In this document: in pieces, positions 35,770 through 45,159 of the stretch
Layout: every line of letters begins with the position of its first letter
How positions within the stretch are numbered: the stretch's first letter is position 1
NCBI GenBank assembly: GCA_964571845.1
Contig: CAZNDM010000062.1
Span: forward strand, 28,893 to 92,892
Direction: 5' to 3'
From: WFZT01 sp964571845
GTDB taxonomy: Bacteria > Hydrothermota > Hydrothermia > B15-G9 > WFZT01
Length of the DNA stretch: 64,000 nucleotides
Made by a program: the position numbers and the translations under genes
The notes under the pieces: model-generated
What the model saw: only the letters and a program-made list of their open reading frames with translations
Database searches by the model: none
What the model was told of the DNA's origin: nothing

Positions 35770-36807
35770 ATGCAGATTTCCCGAATATTTCTCCATAACT
35801 TCAGGAATTACGAACGACGGACTTTTGAGTTTGACCCCGGAATTAATGTTATTGTCGGACCTAACGGTATAGGGAAGACGAATCTTCTTGAGAGTATCGC
35901 ATATCTTTCAATGCCCAGGTCATTCAGGGGTGTCAGAGATCAGGAGCTCATTAAATGGGGGAAAAATGGTTTCGATCTCAAGGGAGTCGTAGAGACCTCC
36001 TATTCGTCACATCTTCTTGAAGTACACTATCACGGTGGCAGGAAAAATTATTTGATCGACGGTAAGAAGATAGAAACTTTTGCAGATATTTTTAAAATCT
36101 TCGTAACACTTGTTGTGACAGCCAAGGATCAGGAGATAATTGACGGACCTCCGGAGGAAAGGAGGAGAAACATTGATTATTTTGGTAGTTTCTACGATCC
36201 TGCCTATTACCAACTGCTCCTCGATTACAGACGGGCATTAAAGGAGAAAAATGCACTTTTAAAAAAGAATCCACCAATGGAGCATGTTATCCCGTGGAAT
36301 TTAAAGTTGTATGAGCTCGCAGAGGAGATCGTATCTTCGAGGGAGAGATTTATCAAAATGATTGAAAACATTTTGAACATAAAGATCGTGGAGCTTGGTC
36401 TCAACGGGAAGATAGAGTTTATTTACGAGCCATCAATTGAAGGGCTTAAGGAGTATTCAAGGGAACTCTTTGAAGAGGAGAAGAGGGCCGGGCACTCACT
36501 GGCTGGTCCTCATAGGGATAGGATAAATCTAAACTTTATGGGGTACCCAGTGAATGTGTCAGCGTCTGAAGGCCAAAAAAGGCTCATCCTCCTGGGACTT
36601 TTCCTGACGGAGAGAGAGATTCTGGGAGACAGGATAGGAGAACTACCGGTATTGATACTCGATGAGCCTTTGAGCGTGCTGGGTGAAGACAAAATCTCCA
36701 TGCTCATATCCAGTTTGAGTGGTCAGGTCTTCATTTCATCGGTAAGGTATCTGGAAGGATTCAAGGCTATTGAGCCGGGAGTGGTAGAAATTTATGGAAA
36801 AAATTGA
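35770..36807 (+). CDS. recF: DNA replication and repair protein RecF
   Basis: 345 aa SMC-like ATPase that loads RecA at gaps. N-terminal MQISRIFLHNFRNYERRTFE, Walker A VGPNGIGKTNLLE, signature region AGHSLAGPHRDRI, QKRLILLGLFL, and Walker B LPVLILDEPLSVLGED. The start at 35770 matches the family N-terminus; an upstream in-frame codon at 35746 would precede the -10. Overlaps the DUF721 gene by 14 nt, heading recF-dciA-gyrB. Confidence 0.93.
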   Translation: MQISRIFLHNFRNYERRTFEFDPGINVIVGPNGIGKTNLLESIAYLSMPRSFRGVRDQELIKWGKNGFDLKGVVETSYSSHLLEVHYHGGRKNYLIDGKKIETFADIFKIFVTLVVTAKDQEIIDGPPEERRRNIDYFGSFYDPAYYQLLLDYRRALKEKNALLKKNPPMEHVIPWNLKLYELAEEIVSSRERFIKMIENILNIKIVELGLNGKIEFIYEPSIEGLKEYSRELFEEEKRAGHSLAGPHRDRINLNFMGYPVNVSASEGQKRLILLGLFLTEREILGDRIGELPVLILDEPLSVLGEDKISMLISSLSGQVFISSVRYLEGFKAIEPGVVEIYGKN

Positions 36808-37087
36808 TAGGTCACTCGAGGCTGTCTTAAAGAAACTCGGCATATGGAAAAGATACGAGGAGCAGGTAATAGTTCAGAAATTCAATGAGGAATATCCGCA
36901 GAAGTTCGATTACAATATAGAGGCTTTAGACTTCAAAAAGGGTGTCCTTATCGTTGGTGTAAAGCATCCTGCCCTGATGAGCAATCTATTGATGATGAAG
37001 CCTGCTATTTTAAAAGAGATCAGGCAAAAGTTTGGTGTGGATATTAAGGACATAAAATTGAGGAGGTTTAAAGGGAGTAAGAGATGA
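36794..37087 (+). CDS. DUF721/DciA-like protein
   Basis: 97 aa. The KH-like fold of DUF721 is suggested by IEALDFKKGVLIVGVKHPAL followed by helix LLMMKPAILKEIRQKFG and strand IKDIKLRRF. DciA members recruit the replicative helicase DnaB. Placement between recF and gyrB (overlaps of 14 and 4 nt) is the classical arrangement near the origin, which supports the call. Confidence 0.8.
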   Translation: MEKIDRSLEAVLKKLGIWKRYEEQVIVQKFNEEYPQKFDYNIEALDFKKGVLIVGVKHPALMSNLLMMKPAILKEIRQKFGVDIKDIKLRRFKGSKR

Positions 37088-38973
37088 GCGAAAAATACAC
37101 AGCTTCTGATATAAAAGTTTTGAAGGGACTCGAGGGCGTAAGAAGGCGCCCGGCTATGTACATCGGTGATATTGGCAAGAGGGGATTACATCACCTCGTC
37201 TTTGAAATAGTGGACAACGCCATTGACGAAGCTCTCGCCGGATACTGTAAGAATATCTATGTTACTATCAACGAGGACGGCAGTGTCAGCGTCGAAGATG
37301 ACGGAAGAGGAATCCCTGTGGATATACATCCTGAGCTTGGAATTCCTGCAGTAGAGGTGGTATTTACTCAGTTGCACGCTGGAGGTAAGTTTGATTCAAA
37401 AGTTTACCAGATCTCAGGCGGACTGCACGGTGTGGGAGCATCTGTAGTAAACGCCCTATCAGAATGGCTTGAAGTCGAGATTCGTCGTGACGGCAAAATT
37501 TACAGACTGAAGTTCAGGCGGGGTGAGAAGATAGGGGAAATGGAAGTTGAGGAAACTGACGAGGAAAGGACAGGAACAAGGGTAACTTTCAAACCGGACC
37601 CGGAAGTTTTCAAGGTCACAAGATTTGAATTTGAGATTCTAAGGGATAGGCTTCGTGAGCTCGCATTCCTTATACCGGGTGTCAGAATCGTCGTTGAGGA
37701 CAGAAGACAGAACAAAAAAGAAGAATTCCATTACGAGGGTGGCCTCAAAGAGTTTGTGAGATACCTTGATGAGGCCCGTGAGCCCATTCACGAACCCTTT
37801 TATATGAAGGCATCAAAAAATGGCACTGAGATTGAGATTGCACTTGAGTACAACACTGGATTCGTCGAAACTATCCTAAGTTTTGCCAACACCATAAACA
37901 CACACGAAGGTGGAACACACCTTACAGGGTTTAAATCCGCCCTGACAAAGGCGCTCAACGATTACGGGAAGAAAACAGGTCTCCTCAAAAAGTACAGTCT
38001 CAGTGGAGATGATGTCAGGGAAGGTCTAACCGCTGTGATTCATGTAAAGCTAAAAGATCCCCAGTTTGAGGGTCAGACCAAGACAAAACTCGGTAACGGC
38101 TATGTTGAAGGGCTTGTAAGGAGTTTGTTTTATGAGAGGTTTATGAGATTTCTTGAGGAGAATCCACGGGTAGCCCAGAAGATCATAGAGAAGGCAACCC
38201 TTGCAGCAAAATCGAGGGAGGCTGCCAAAAAAGCCCGTGAGCTCACAAGGAGGAAAAGCTTCCTTGAGTCTGATTCACTGCCGGGGAAACTTGCTGACTG
38301 TTCCTCCAGGGATCCATCTGTCTCTGAACTCTTCATAGTCGAGGGAGAATCCGCCGGTGGTTCTGCAAAACAGGGGAGAAACAGGGAATTCCAGGCTATC
38401 CTGCCCCTTAAGGGTAAGATCCTGAATGTAGAAAAGGCAAGACTGGACAAAGCTCTTTCAAATGAGGAGATTAAAACCATAATTTCTGCAATTGGTTCGG
38501 GTTTGAAAGAGGAGTGTGACCCTTCCAAAGCCAGATACCATAAGATCATCATAATGACAGATGCCGATGTCGATGGCTCTCACATTCGCACCCTTCTTCT
38601 GACATTTTTCTACAGGCTGATGAAACCCCTCATCGACGCCGGATTTATTTACATTGCTCAACCACCACTGTACAGAGTTCAGAAAGGGAAAAAGGTCTGG
38701 TACCTACACTCCGACGAGGAGCTTGAGGAACTCCTGAAAGAGATCGGGGAGGATAAGGTAACTATTCAAAGATACAAGGGTCTCGGTGAGATGAACCCCG
38801 ATCAGCTGTGGGAAACAACAATGGATCCAGAAAGACGGATCTTGAAAAGGGTGACCCTTGAAGATGCGGCTGAAGCAGATAAGCTTTTCTCCATCCTTAT
38901 GGGGGACAAGGTGGAACCAAGAAGAAAATTCATACAGGAGAACGCCAAAAAGGTGGTTAACCTGGATGTCTGA
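37084..38973 (+). CDS. gyrB: DNA gyrase subunit B
   Basis: 629 aa ATPase subunit of type IIA topoisomerase. GHKL ATP site (EIVDNAIDEALAG; VEDDGRGIPV; GGLHGVGASVVNALS), transducer domain, TOPRIM (EGESAGGSAKQGRNREFQA with the metal Glu; MTDADVDGSHIRTLLLTF), and C-terminal NAKKVVNLDV. No ~170-aa insertion of the gammaproteobacterial type. ATGA overlap with the DUF721 gene; overlaps hutI by 8 nt. Confidence 0.97.
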   Translation: MSEKYTASDIKVLKGLEGVRRRPAMYIGDIGKRGLHHLVFEIVDNAIDEALAGYCKNIYVTINEDGSVSVEDDGRGIPVDIHPELGIPAVEVVFTQLHAGGKFDSKVYQISGGLHGVGASVVNALSEWLEVEIRRDGKIYRLKFRRGEKIGEMEVEETDEERTGTRVTFKPDPEVFKVTRFEFEILRDRLRELAFLIPGVRIVVEDRRQNKKEEFHYEGGLKEFVRYLDEAREPIHEPFYMKASKNGTEIEIALEYNTGFVETILSFANTINTHEGGTHLTGFKSALTKALNDYGKKTGLLKKYSLSGDDVREGLTAVIHVKLKDPQFEGQTKTKLGNGYVEGLVRSLFYERFMRFLEENPRVAQKIIEKATLAAKSREAAKKARELTRRKSFLESDSLPGKLADCSSRDPSVSELFIVEGESAGGSAKQGRNREFQAILPLKGKILNVEKARLDKALSNEEIKTIISAIGSGLKEECDPSKARYHKIIIMTDADVDGSHIRTLLLTFFYRLMKPLIDAGFIYIAQPPLYRVQKGKKVWYLHSDEELEELLKEIGEDKVTIQRYKGLGEMNPDQLWETTMDPERRILKRVTLEDAAEADKLFSILMGDKVEPRRKFIQENAKKVVNLDV

Positions 38974-40210
38974 TCTTTTAATATTGAACATCGGTGAACT
39001 TGTAACAGCTGAGGGAGACAGTGCACTCCCCCCGTCAAAAATAGGGTTAAAAATATTAAAAAATGCTGGAATTTTCATTAAAGATGGGAAAATCCACGAA
39101 GTTGGACCATCTGAGGATCTTGAGAAAAAGTATCACGAAACTCTGACCATTGATGTGGACGGAATGGTTGTTATTCCGGGATTTGTTGATCCTCACACCC
39201 ACCTTATTTATTCGGGTTGCAGACATGAGGAATTCCTTGCAAAACTTCATGGTGAAAGTTATATCGAAATTCTGAAAAAAGGAGGCGGAATAAACAGCAC
39301 TGTGAGATCCACCCGGTCTGCCTCCGAAGAGGAACTCCTCGATCTTGCGATCTATCGTGCAGAAATAATGCTTTCTAAAGGCACGACAACCCTTGAAATA
39401 AAGTCCGGCTATGGACTTGATTACGAGAACGAGAAAAAGATCCTTCGCGTTGCAAATAGACTGAAGGAAAATGTCAGACAGGATGTAGTTGTAACCTTTC
39501 TCGGTGCCCATACTGTACCCCCTGAATTCAGGAACCATCGGTCAGACTATATAAGTTTGATTACAGAAAAAATGCTATCTGATTTCAGAGATCTGGCTGA
39601 GTTTGCAGACATCTTTGTAGAAGACGGGGCATTTTCTCCGGATGAGGCAAGGGTAATTTTAGGCAAAGCGAAGGAGCTCGGTTATGGGATCAAGGTCCAC
39701 GCAGACCAGCTTTCAGATCTCGGTGGAGGCGGTCTTGCAGCCGAGTTTGATGCGGTATCTGCAGAACACCTTGACTATGTGAGTCCTGATAGTCTTGAAA
39801 AAATGAAGGAAAAAGGCACGATCGGAGTACTCCTTCCCACATCCACTTTCTTTATGCGCGGGAAAAAGATCCCGCCTATCGAGCTTTTCAGAAAATACGA
39901 TGTTCCCATGGCACTTGCAACTGACCACAATCCAGGGACTTCACCCTATTTTTCCATGCAATCGGCCATGGTTTTTGGCGTACTTTACTTTGGAATGACA
40001 CCGGAAGAGGCTTTTGTGGCTTCCACTCTCAACGCTGCATCTGCAATAGGGAGAGCCAAATCCGTTGGCACGATTGAAAATGGTAAAAAAGCTGATCTTC
40101 TGATTTTGAATACCCATTCCTGGGTGCATCTCCTGTATGAACCTGACAGAAACACTGTTGAAGTTGTTATAAAAAATGGTGAAATAGTTTATGAAAAAAC
40201 CAAGCATTAA
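38966..40210 (+). CDS. hutI: Imidazolonepropionase
   Basis: 414 aa amidohydrolase that opens imidazolone-5-propionate in histidine degradation. Metal-site HTHLIYSGCRHEEF, substrate region VRSTRSASEEELL, HADQLSDLGGGGLAAEFDA, AEHLDY and ATDHNPGTSP are all present. The start is set by homology at 38966, overlapping the gyrB stop; the longer frame back to 38858 is inside gyrB. hutU lies 12 kb downstream; hutH is not seen. Confidence 0.95.
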   Translation: MSDLLILNIGELVTAEGDSALPPSKIGLKILKNAGIFIKDGKIHEVGPSEDLEKKYHETLTIDVDGMVVIPGFVDPHTHLIYSGCRHEEFLAKLHGESYIEILKKGGGINSTVRSTRSASEEELLDLAIYRAEIMLSKGTTTLEIKSGYGLDYENEKKILRVANRLKENVRQDVVVTFLGAHTVPPEFRNHRSDYISLITEKMLSDFRDLAEFADIFVEDGAFSPDEARVILGKAKELGYGIKVHADQLSDLGGGGLAAEFDAVSAEHLDYVSPDSLEKMKEKGTIGVLLPTSTFFMRGKKIPPIELFRKYDVPMALATDHNPGTSPYFSMQSAMVFGVLYFGMTPEEAFVASTLNAASAIGRAKSVGTIENGKKADLLILNTHSWVHLLYEPDRNTVEVVIKNGEIVYEKTKH

Positions 40211-40685
40211 AAAGCTCATTCCATTAATTGCCCTGATTGCTGGTGCTTGCACATATTCCTTCTCAGGCTACTTCCCCTCTCATTTGAAAAAAGTTTCCAT
40301 TCATGTGTTTCAAAACAAAACCATGATGTACGGACTTGAGGGGACTGTAACTGAATACTTTATTGATAAAATCAGGGAGGATGGAAGATTCACCATTGTT
40401 CCCGATAACGAGGCAGGGATGATCATTGATGGGAGTGTTGTTGGTTACAAAAAGGCGCCTTTCAGGTATGATGACCAGGGGAACATTCAGAGCTACAGAA
40501 TTGAGCTCAGACTCGAGCTTGAATTTTTTGATAAGGTGGAGAACAAACCCTTTCTGCCAAAGGCAGTTTATAGTGGTAACGGCACTTATGATGTAGCCAC
40601 AGAAACCGAGGAAGACGGGATAGAGAGGGCTGTTGACGACATTTTCTCAACGGTAATTCACAAACTCTTTCAGGTGGCTTTTTGA
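40191..40685 (+). CDS. lptE: LptE-like LPS-assembly lipoprotein
   Basis: 164 aa. Type II signal with lipobox LIAGAC followed by TYSFSGYFPSHLKKVSIHVF, the opening typical of the Bacteroidota/FCB LptE family (CxYSFxG...LKxVxIxxF). Alternating strands and a final helix (DDIFSTVIHKLFQVAF) match. Such proteins plug the LptD barrel to deliver LPS. Overlaps hutI by 20 nt and rlmD by 4 nt. Confidence 0.8.
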   Translation: MKKPSIKKLIPLIALIAGACTYSFSGYFPSHLKKVSIHVFQNKTMMYGLEGTVTEYFIDKIREDGRFTIVPDNEAGMIIDGSVVGYKKAPFRYDDQGNIQSYRIELRLELEFFDKVENKPFLPKAVYSGNGTYDVATETEEDGIERAVDDIFSTVIHKLFQVAF

Positions 40686-42010
40686 TGAAGAGGCTCCTAC
40701 TTGAAGTAGAAAAGATGATTCCTGGTGGCGATGCAATCTCTTACTACGATGGTAAGGCTGTTTTTGTGGACGGTGGTGTACCCGGTGACAGGGTGGAAGT
40801 GGAAATAATCAAGGAGAAAAAAGATTATCTCGTAGGCAAAATAAGGAAACTGCTTGAACCATCGGAAGCGAGGACAAAACCCGTCTGTCCTTACTTTCCA
40901 GAATGTGGTGGATGCCAGTGGCAGATGGTTGACTATTCCTGGCAACTTAAGTTCAAAAAAGACATTATCCTCGATGCCTTTCGGAGAATCGGGAAAATGC
41001 AGGAAATTCCTGTTGGCGATGTAATCGGAATGGACTACCCCTGGCATTTCCGCAACAAGGCACAGTATCCGCTAAAACGAACGAAAAACAGGGTCCTGAT
41101 AGGGTATTACAGAGAAGGAACTCATCACATTGTTGACATAGACTCCTGCCGGGTACAACTCAAACAATTTGACCCTGTTTTAAAGGGTGCCAAAGAAATC
41201 CTGAAAAGAGAACCTCTGACAATTTACAACGAACTCAAACACTACGGAAAACTAAGGCATTTTGTACTTAGAGGTTCAGAGAATACCGGTGAGACCCTCA
41301 TTGTGCTCGTCGTCAAAGAAACAGCCATAGTAAAAACTTTCGCAGAAAAGCTCATGGCTCTTGACCCTGAAAGGATTATAGGCGTGGTTGAGAATATTAA
41401 TCCCAAGAGAACAAATGTGATTTACGGACCCAAGACTCGAAAGGTATTGGGTAGACCTTATTACATGGAAAAAGTGCTCGGTAAATCTTTCCGTGTCTCC
41501 GCCCTTTCTTTCTTTCAGGTTAATGTCAAACAGGTTACAAAACTCCTTGAATTTATGAGGTCGAAGATCGGAGACAACTATAATCTCGTAATTGATGCCT
41601 ACGCAGGTGTCGGTTTGTTTGCCCTGAATGTTGCCGATAGAGCAAGAGTGGTTATCGGTATAGAGGAAAGCACATCCTCTGTTAAAGATGCTCATGAAAA
41701 CATTGGGATAAACAACCAGTTTAATGTTGAGTATTACGAAGGAAAAGTGGAAAACATCCTTCCTACATTGAAAAAACCCGATCTTCTGCTACTTGATCCC
41801 CCGAGAAAGGGACTGGAAAAGGAGGTGATTGATTTTATTATCGAAAAAAGACCTCCGGAGATAATCTATGTCTCCTGTAATCCCGTAACACTTGCAAGGG
41901 ACTTAAAGATTCTCATAGAAAAATACGAAATAGAACTCATCCAGCCTTATGACTTTTTCCCTCATACCCATCATGTGGAAAGCCTCGTGATACTGAAGTC
42001 AAAAGCCTGA
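40682..42010 (+). CDS. rlmD: 23S rRNA (uracil-5-)-methyltransferase, RumA/RlmD type
   Basis: 442 aa SAM-dependent tRNA/rRNA U-methylase. TRAM-like N-terminus (KAVFVDGGVPGDRVEVEI), iron-sulfur ligands in CPYFPECGGCQWQ with a fourth Cys at IDSCRV, SAM motif LVIDAYAGVGLFAL, and catalytic Cys in IYVSCNPVTLARDL with the preceding LLLDPPRKGL. Whether the target is U1939, U747 or tRNA U54 cannot be told from the sequence. Confidence 0.88.
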   Translation: MMKRLLLEVEKMIPGGDAISYYDGKAVFVDGGVPGDRVEVEIIKEKKDYLVGKIRKLLEPSEARTKPVCPYFPECGGCQWQMVDYSWQLKFKKDIILDAFRRIGKMQEIPVGDVIGMDYPWHFRNKAQYPLKRTKNRVLIGYYREGTHHIVDIDSCRVQLKQFDPVLKGAKEILKREPLTIYNELKHYGKLRHFVLRGSENTGETLIVLVVKETAIVKTFAEKLMALDPERIIGVVENINPKRTNVIYGPKTRKVLGRPYYMEKVLGKSFRVSALSFFQVNVKQVTKLLEFMRSKIGDNYNLVIDAYAGVGLFALNVADRARVVIGIEESTSSVKDAHENIGINNQFNVEYYEGKVENILPTLKKPDLLLLDPPRKGLEKEVIDFIIEKRPPEIIYVSCNPVTLARDLKILIEKYEIELIQPYDFFPHTHHVESLVILKSKA

Positions 42011-42084
42011 CACAAACTTCCCCGATCTTGCTTTTCCACTGAAAAGTACCATTTTTGATCTTTAATGACGAAAGTATAAGTGAT

Positions 42085-42540
42085 TGAGAGCCTCCTTTTA
42101 TCCTAAACCCGCGATGGTGTTTGAAAAACATTTCTCCGGGGTAAAAGGGATATTTAATTTTTTAACTTTCTCCCCCCGGGCGTTCGGTACTGAAGGGACA
42201 CTCATCGTACTCTTTTCCACAGGATACATCAACCCTGTGTGGGAGACACTCATCAATCTTCTCCCCACTTTGTGGGGAGGATTGACTGGAAGAGAAGTAA
42301 GTGGTCTTTTTGCCCTCCCCTCAATCCTCCCGCAATGCGGGAGGGGAGTTGTGGGTACTCCCGCAGAGCGGGAGATTGTAGGTGAAATCTCACAAACGGG
42401 CGGGAAGGTTGCAGGTGGATTTTCACAAATGGGGGGAGGTTGTGGGTCGATCTTCTCGCAAGCATAAGGGAGAAAAAGAGAGTTTTTTCCGCAAAGTAAA
42501 GTGAAGTATCTACTGGCAAAATATTTTCGGACATCCTCTT
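42085..42540 (-). repeat. Modular intergenic repeat, copy C (inverted)
   Basis: Reads on the minus strand as the same block series as copies A and B: GGATGTCCGAAAATATTTTG at its start (near 42540), TTTGCGGAAAAAACTC, CTCCCTTATGCTTGCGAGAA, tandem units with CCACCTGCAACC and TTTGTGAGA, the palindrome CTCCCGCATTGCGGGAG, GGGGAGGGCAAAAAGACC, CTCTTCCAGTCAATCCTCCCC, and the end GTTAAAAAATTAAATATCCC. It is closest to copy B. The remaining 42011-42084 shows no feature. Confidence 0.8.
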
Positions 42541-42549
42541 CTCTGACAC

Positions 42550-42578
42550 TTGGCAATTGTAATGAAACCAAATATAAT
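42550..42578 (+). promoter_or_regulatory. Promoter of the serine palmitoyltransferase-like gene
   Basis: TTGGCA (42550-42555), 17-nt spacer, TATAAT (42573-42578), directly abutting copy C. Leader of ~25 nt contains AAGGAGG before the ATG at 42610. Confidence 0.7.
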
Positions 42579-42609
42579 AAAGTGTTCATTATTTTAGAAG
42601 GAGGATGTC

Positions 42610-43791
42610 ATGGATATTTTCCAGAAATGTGCCAACTTCGTGGAGGCAGACAAGGTTAAAGAGGAAGGGCTTTATCCATACTTCAGACCAATAGCCTCAG
42701 CTGAGGACACTGAGGTGATCATCGAGGGCAAAAAAGTCCTGATGTTCGGGTCTAACAATTACCTTGGCCTGACAGTCCATCCAAAGGTTAAAGAAGCAGC
42801 CATCAAGGCAATAGAAAAGTATGGTACGGGAACATGTGGATCACGATTTCTCAACGGCACTCTTGAAATACATCTGGAGCTTGAAAGAAAGCTTGCCCGG
42901 TTTATGAAAAAAGAGCGTGCACTCGTATTTTCTACAGGTTATCAAACAAACCTTGGCACAATATCAGCCCTCGCCGGAAAAGATGATGTTGTCATCACTG
43001 ATAAATGGGACCATGCGAGTATCATAGACGGTACAAGACTGTCTCTCGGTGAAATAAGAAGGTTTAAACACAACGACATGGCTGATCTCGAACGGGTTTT
43101 GAAGTCTATACCAGACAATAAGGGAAAACTTATTGTCGTTGATGGTTTATTCAGCATGGAAGGAGATATTGCTGATCTTCCCGGTATTGTAGAACTTGCC
43201 AAGAAATATGGTGCAAGACTTATGGTGGATGATGCCCATGCGATCGGTGTACTTGGTCCAAATGGTCGAGGAACAGCCGAGCACTACGGCCTTGAAGATG
43301 AAGTGGATCTCGTCATGGGTACATTTAGCAAGTCCTTTGCCTCTCTCGGTGGATTTATTGCAGGAAAAGAATATGTTGTTAATTTCATCCAGCATTTTGC
43401 GAGATCCCTGATCTTCTCTGCAAGTATGCCACCTGCAAATGTGGCAGCCGTCTCTGCCGCTCTTGATATTATTATCAACGAGCCAGAAAGGAGACAGAGA
43501 CTCTGGGACAACACAAAAAGAATGCTCGAAGGACTTAGGGGAATGGGTTATGACACCGGCTTATCAGAAACCCCTGTTATTCCTGTAATCATCGGAGATG
43601 ACATGAAAACATTCATGTTCTGGAGGGCTCTGCTGGACAACGGTGTTTATGTAAATCCTGTAATTTCCCCAGCAGTTCCCCCGGGAAGACAGCTTCTCAG
43701 AATCAGCATGATGGCCACACACACTGATGAACAGATCGATCGGGCACTTGAAATTTTTGAAAAGCTCGGCAAAAAATTTGGAATAATATAA
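42610..43791 (+). CDS. spt: Serine palmitoyltransferase-like alpha-oxoamine synthase
   Basis: 393 aa PLP enzyme. It follows bacterial serine palmitoyltransferases more closely than Kbl or BioF: GLYPYFRPI at the N-terminus, VLMFGSNNYLGLT, TGTCGSRFLNGTLEIHLELE, VDDAHAIGVLG, GTFSKSFASLGGFIAG with the PLP Lys, FARSLIFSASMPPANVAAV and PAVPPGRQLLRISMMATHT. It would condense serine with an acyl-CoA to 3-ketosphinganine, the first sphingolipid step. Distinct from the Kbl at 7906 (which has the tdh neighbour). Other sphingolipid genes are not in the window; an acyl-CoA:amino-acid synthase of another specificity is possible. Confidence 0.75.
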   Translation: MDIFQKCANFVEADKVKEEGLYPYFRPIASAEDTEVIIEGKKVLMFGSNNYLGLTVHPKVKEAAIKAIEKYGTGTCGSRFLNGTLEIHLELERKLARFMKKERALVFSTGYQTNLGTISALAGKDDVVITDKWDHASIIDGTRLSLGEIRRFKHNDMADLERVLKSIPDNKGKLIVVDGLFSMEGDIADLPGIVELAKKYGARLMVDDAHAIGVLGPNGRGTAEHYGLEDEVDLVMGTFSKSFASLGGFIAGKEYVVNFIQHFARSLIFSASMPPANVAAVSAALDIIINEPERRQRLWDNTKRMLEGLRGMGYDTGLSETPVIPVIIGDDMKTFMFWRALLDNGVYVNPVISPAVPPGRQLLRISMMATHTDEQIDRALEIFEKLGKKFGII

Positions 43792-43803
43792 AGGAGGACC
43801 GAT

Positions 43804-44325
43804 ATGGCAACCAAAGACGATGTTATTAAGGCTTACGAATTCGCAATAGAACTTGAGAAAGAAAGCCTTAAAAGCTATCTTGATCTTGCAAAAAGAACCC
43901 ATGACATGACCGGAAAAAACATGTTTATCTGGCTCGCAAGGGAAGAATTTGAACACATGAGAATCCTCGAAGCCATAAGGGACAGGGTCCTGAAGGATCT
44001 GCCCATTGGCAAAATAGAAATAGAGGAAGACGAGCTCGAAAAACTCCTACCTGATATCAAAAAACTCGAAAAGAAAAAATCCACTGCCGCGGAAACCCAT
44101 CAGATTGACGCACTCCAAGCCGCACTCGAACACGAAGCCCAATCGCGAGACTATTACAAAGAACAGGCAGATAAAACGGATGACCCTGAATTGAAGCAGC
44201 TTTTTAACAGACTTGCCGAGATGGAACAGGCCCACTATGACCTTATTCTCGCACAGCTTGACTTTATCAAGGGAACGGGCTTCTGGTTTGGAATTCCTGA
44301 ATTTGATGTAGAAGGACCTGCCTGA
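43804..44325 (+). CDS. Ferritin-like/rubrerythrin-family diiron protein
   Basis: 173 aa. Four-helix bundle with two ExxH-type iron sites: EKESLKSYLDLAKRT and EEFEHMRILEAI in the first half, ALEHEAQSRDYYKEQA and EMEQAHYDLI in the second. No rubredoxin domain. AAGGAGGACC precedes the ATG, 12 nt after spt, so they are likely co-transcribed. Possible roles are peroxide reduction or, given the neighbour, a diiron hydroxylase; the sequence does not decide. Confidence 0.8.
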   Translation: MATKDDVIKAYEFAIELEKESLKSYLDLAKRTHDMTGKNMFIWLAREEFEHMRILEAIRDRVLKDLPIGKIEIEEDELEKLLPDIKKLEKKKSTAAETHQIDALQAALEHEAQSRDYYKEQADKTDDPELKQLFNRLAEMEQAHYDLILAQLDFIKGTGFWFGIPEFDVEGPA

Positions 44326-44338
44326 AACCTAAAAACTT

Positions 44339-44881
44339 TTACCACCCGGGAGGGGGAGGGGTCTGAATACTTTTTTGCTTCTTGGTTTGCCAAAAATCGT
44401 AAAAAGCCAGAACCAATCCTGCAAATGCAAATAAAACACTGAGGAAGAAATCAACTCCCGGAACTTTTTTAACCTTGGCTGGTTTCATTCTTAGCTTCTT
44501 CTTTTCAAAAACCATTTTTGCAATGTTATCAACCCTTTCACCAGTGATCAAAAATATATCTGTAAAAGGAATCCTGACCACATACCCTTTCACAAGCACC
44601 GCATCTCTATCCCTGACTCTATGATTGTTTGTTAAAACAAAAACTCTATTATTCTGCATTAAAGATAAAAATCTAACATTTGATAACGATATAAGGTCGT
44701 TAATGAATGGAATCTTTTCAAAACTCGTCTCTTTAACATTTCCAACAAGCTTTACCTTCTCCCCGGTCTTAAAATCTACATGTGAATTACCCACTTTTGT
44801 CACGCCTAATTTAGGGTATGTGTATAACGAAAATAAAATACCTACCACAAAAAGTATCAATCCCACAATAACTTTATTCAT
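44339..44881 (-). CDS. Membrane protein of unknown function
   Basis: 180 aa with an N-terminal helix (VIVGLILFVVGILFSLYTY), a ~100-residue domain of alternating strands (EKVKLVGNVKE, AVLVKGYVVRIPF), and a second helix (FFLSVLFAFAGLVLAFYDFW) near a Pro-rich end. The layout suggests a small bitopic protein with an OB-like domain. GGAGGG precedes the ATG. Convergent to the ferritin-like gene. Not recognised. Confidence 0.55.
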   Translation of the reverse strand: MNKVIVGLILFVVGILFSLYTYPKLGVTKVGNSHVDFKTGEKVKLVGNVKETSFEKIPFINDLISLSNVRFLSLMQNNRVFVLTNNHRVRDRDAVLVKGYVVRIPFTDIFLITGERVDNIAKMVFEKKKLRMKPAKVKKVPGVDFFLSVLFAFAGLVLAFYDFWQTKKQKSIQTPPPPGW

Positions 44882-45102
44882 GACAACCCTCCTTCCTTTT
44901 CATATATTTTAACATTTTGATACAACAATTTAAACCTTTTCTCTGCAGAAAATCAAAACTTGTTTATAATGCGAAACAAAAATTCCAAACACTCATACTC
45001 AAATTTACACTACACAGGCCGGAAAAATGAGCGAAACCCTGACTTCAAACACTTTATGGAATTTCTACCTTCCAGAAAATTTTCCACAGGTCCGTGAATC
45101 TG

Positions 45103-45132
45103 TTGACACTTGTATAAGTGTAGAATTACAAT
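45103..45132 (+). promoter_or_regulatory. Promoter of sucD
   Basis: TTGACA (45103-45108), 18-nt spacer, TACAAT (45127-45132). Leader of about 20 nt with GGGAGG before the ATG at 45160. Confidence 0.65.
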
Positions 45133-45159
45133 TTGCAAAATTCCATTGGGAGGAAATAA

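Noticed and set aside
42098..42589. Open frames in copy C
   Set aside because: Pro-rich products of the repeat; frames are not maintained among the three copies and cross the spt promoter.
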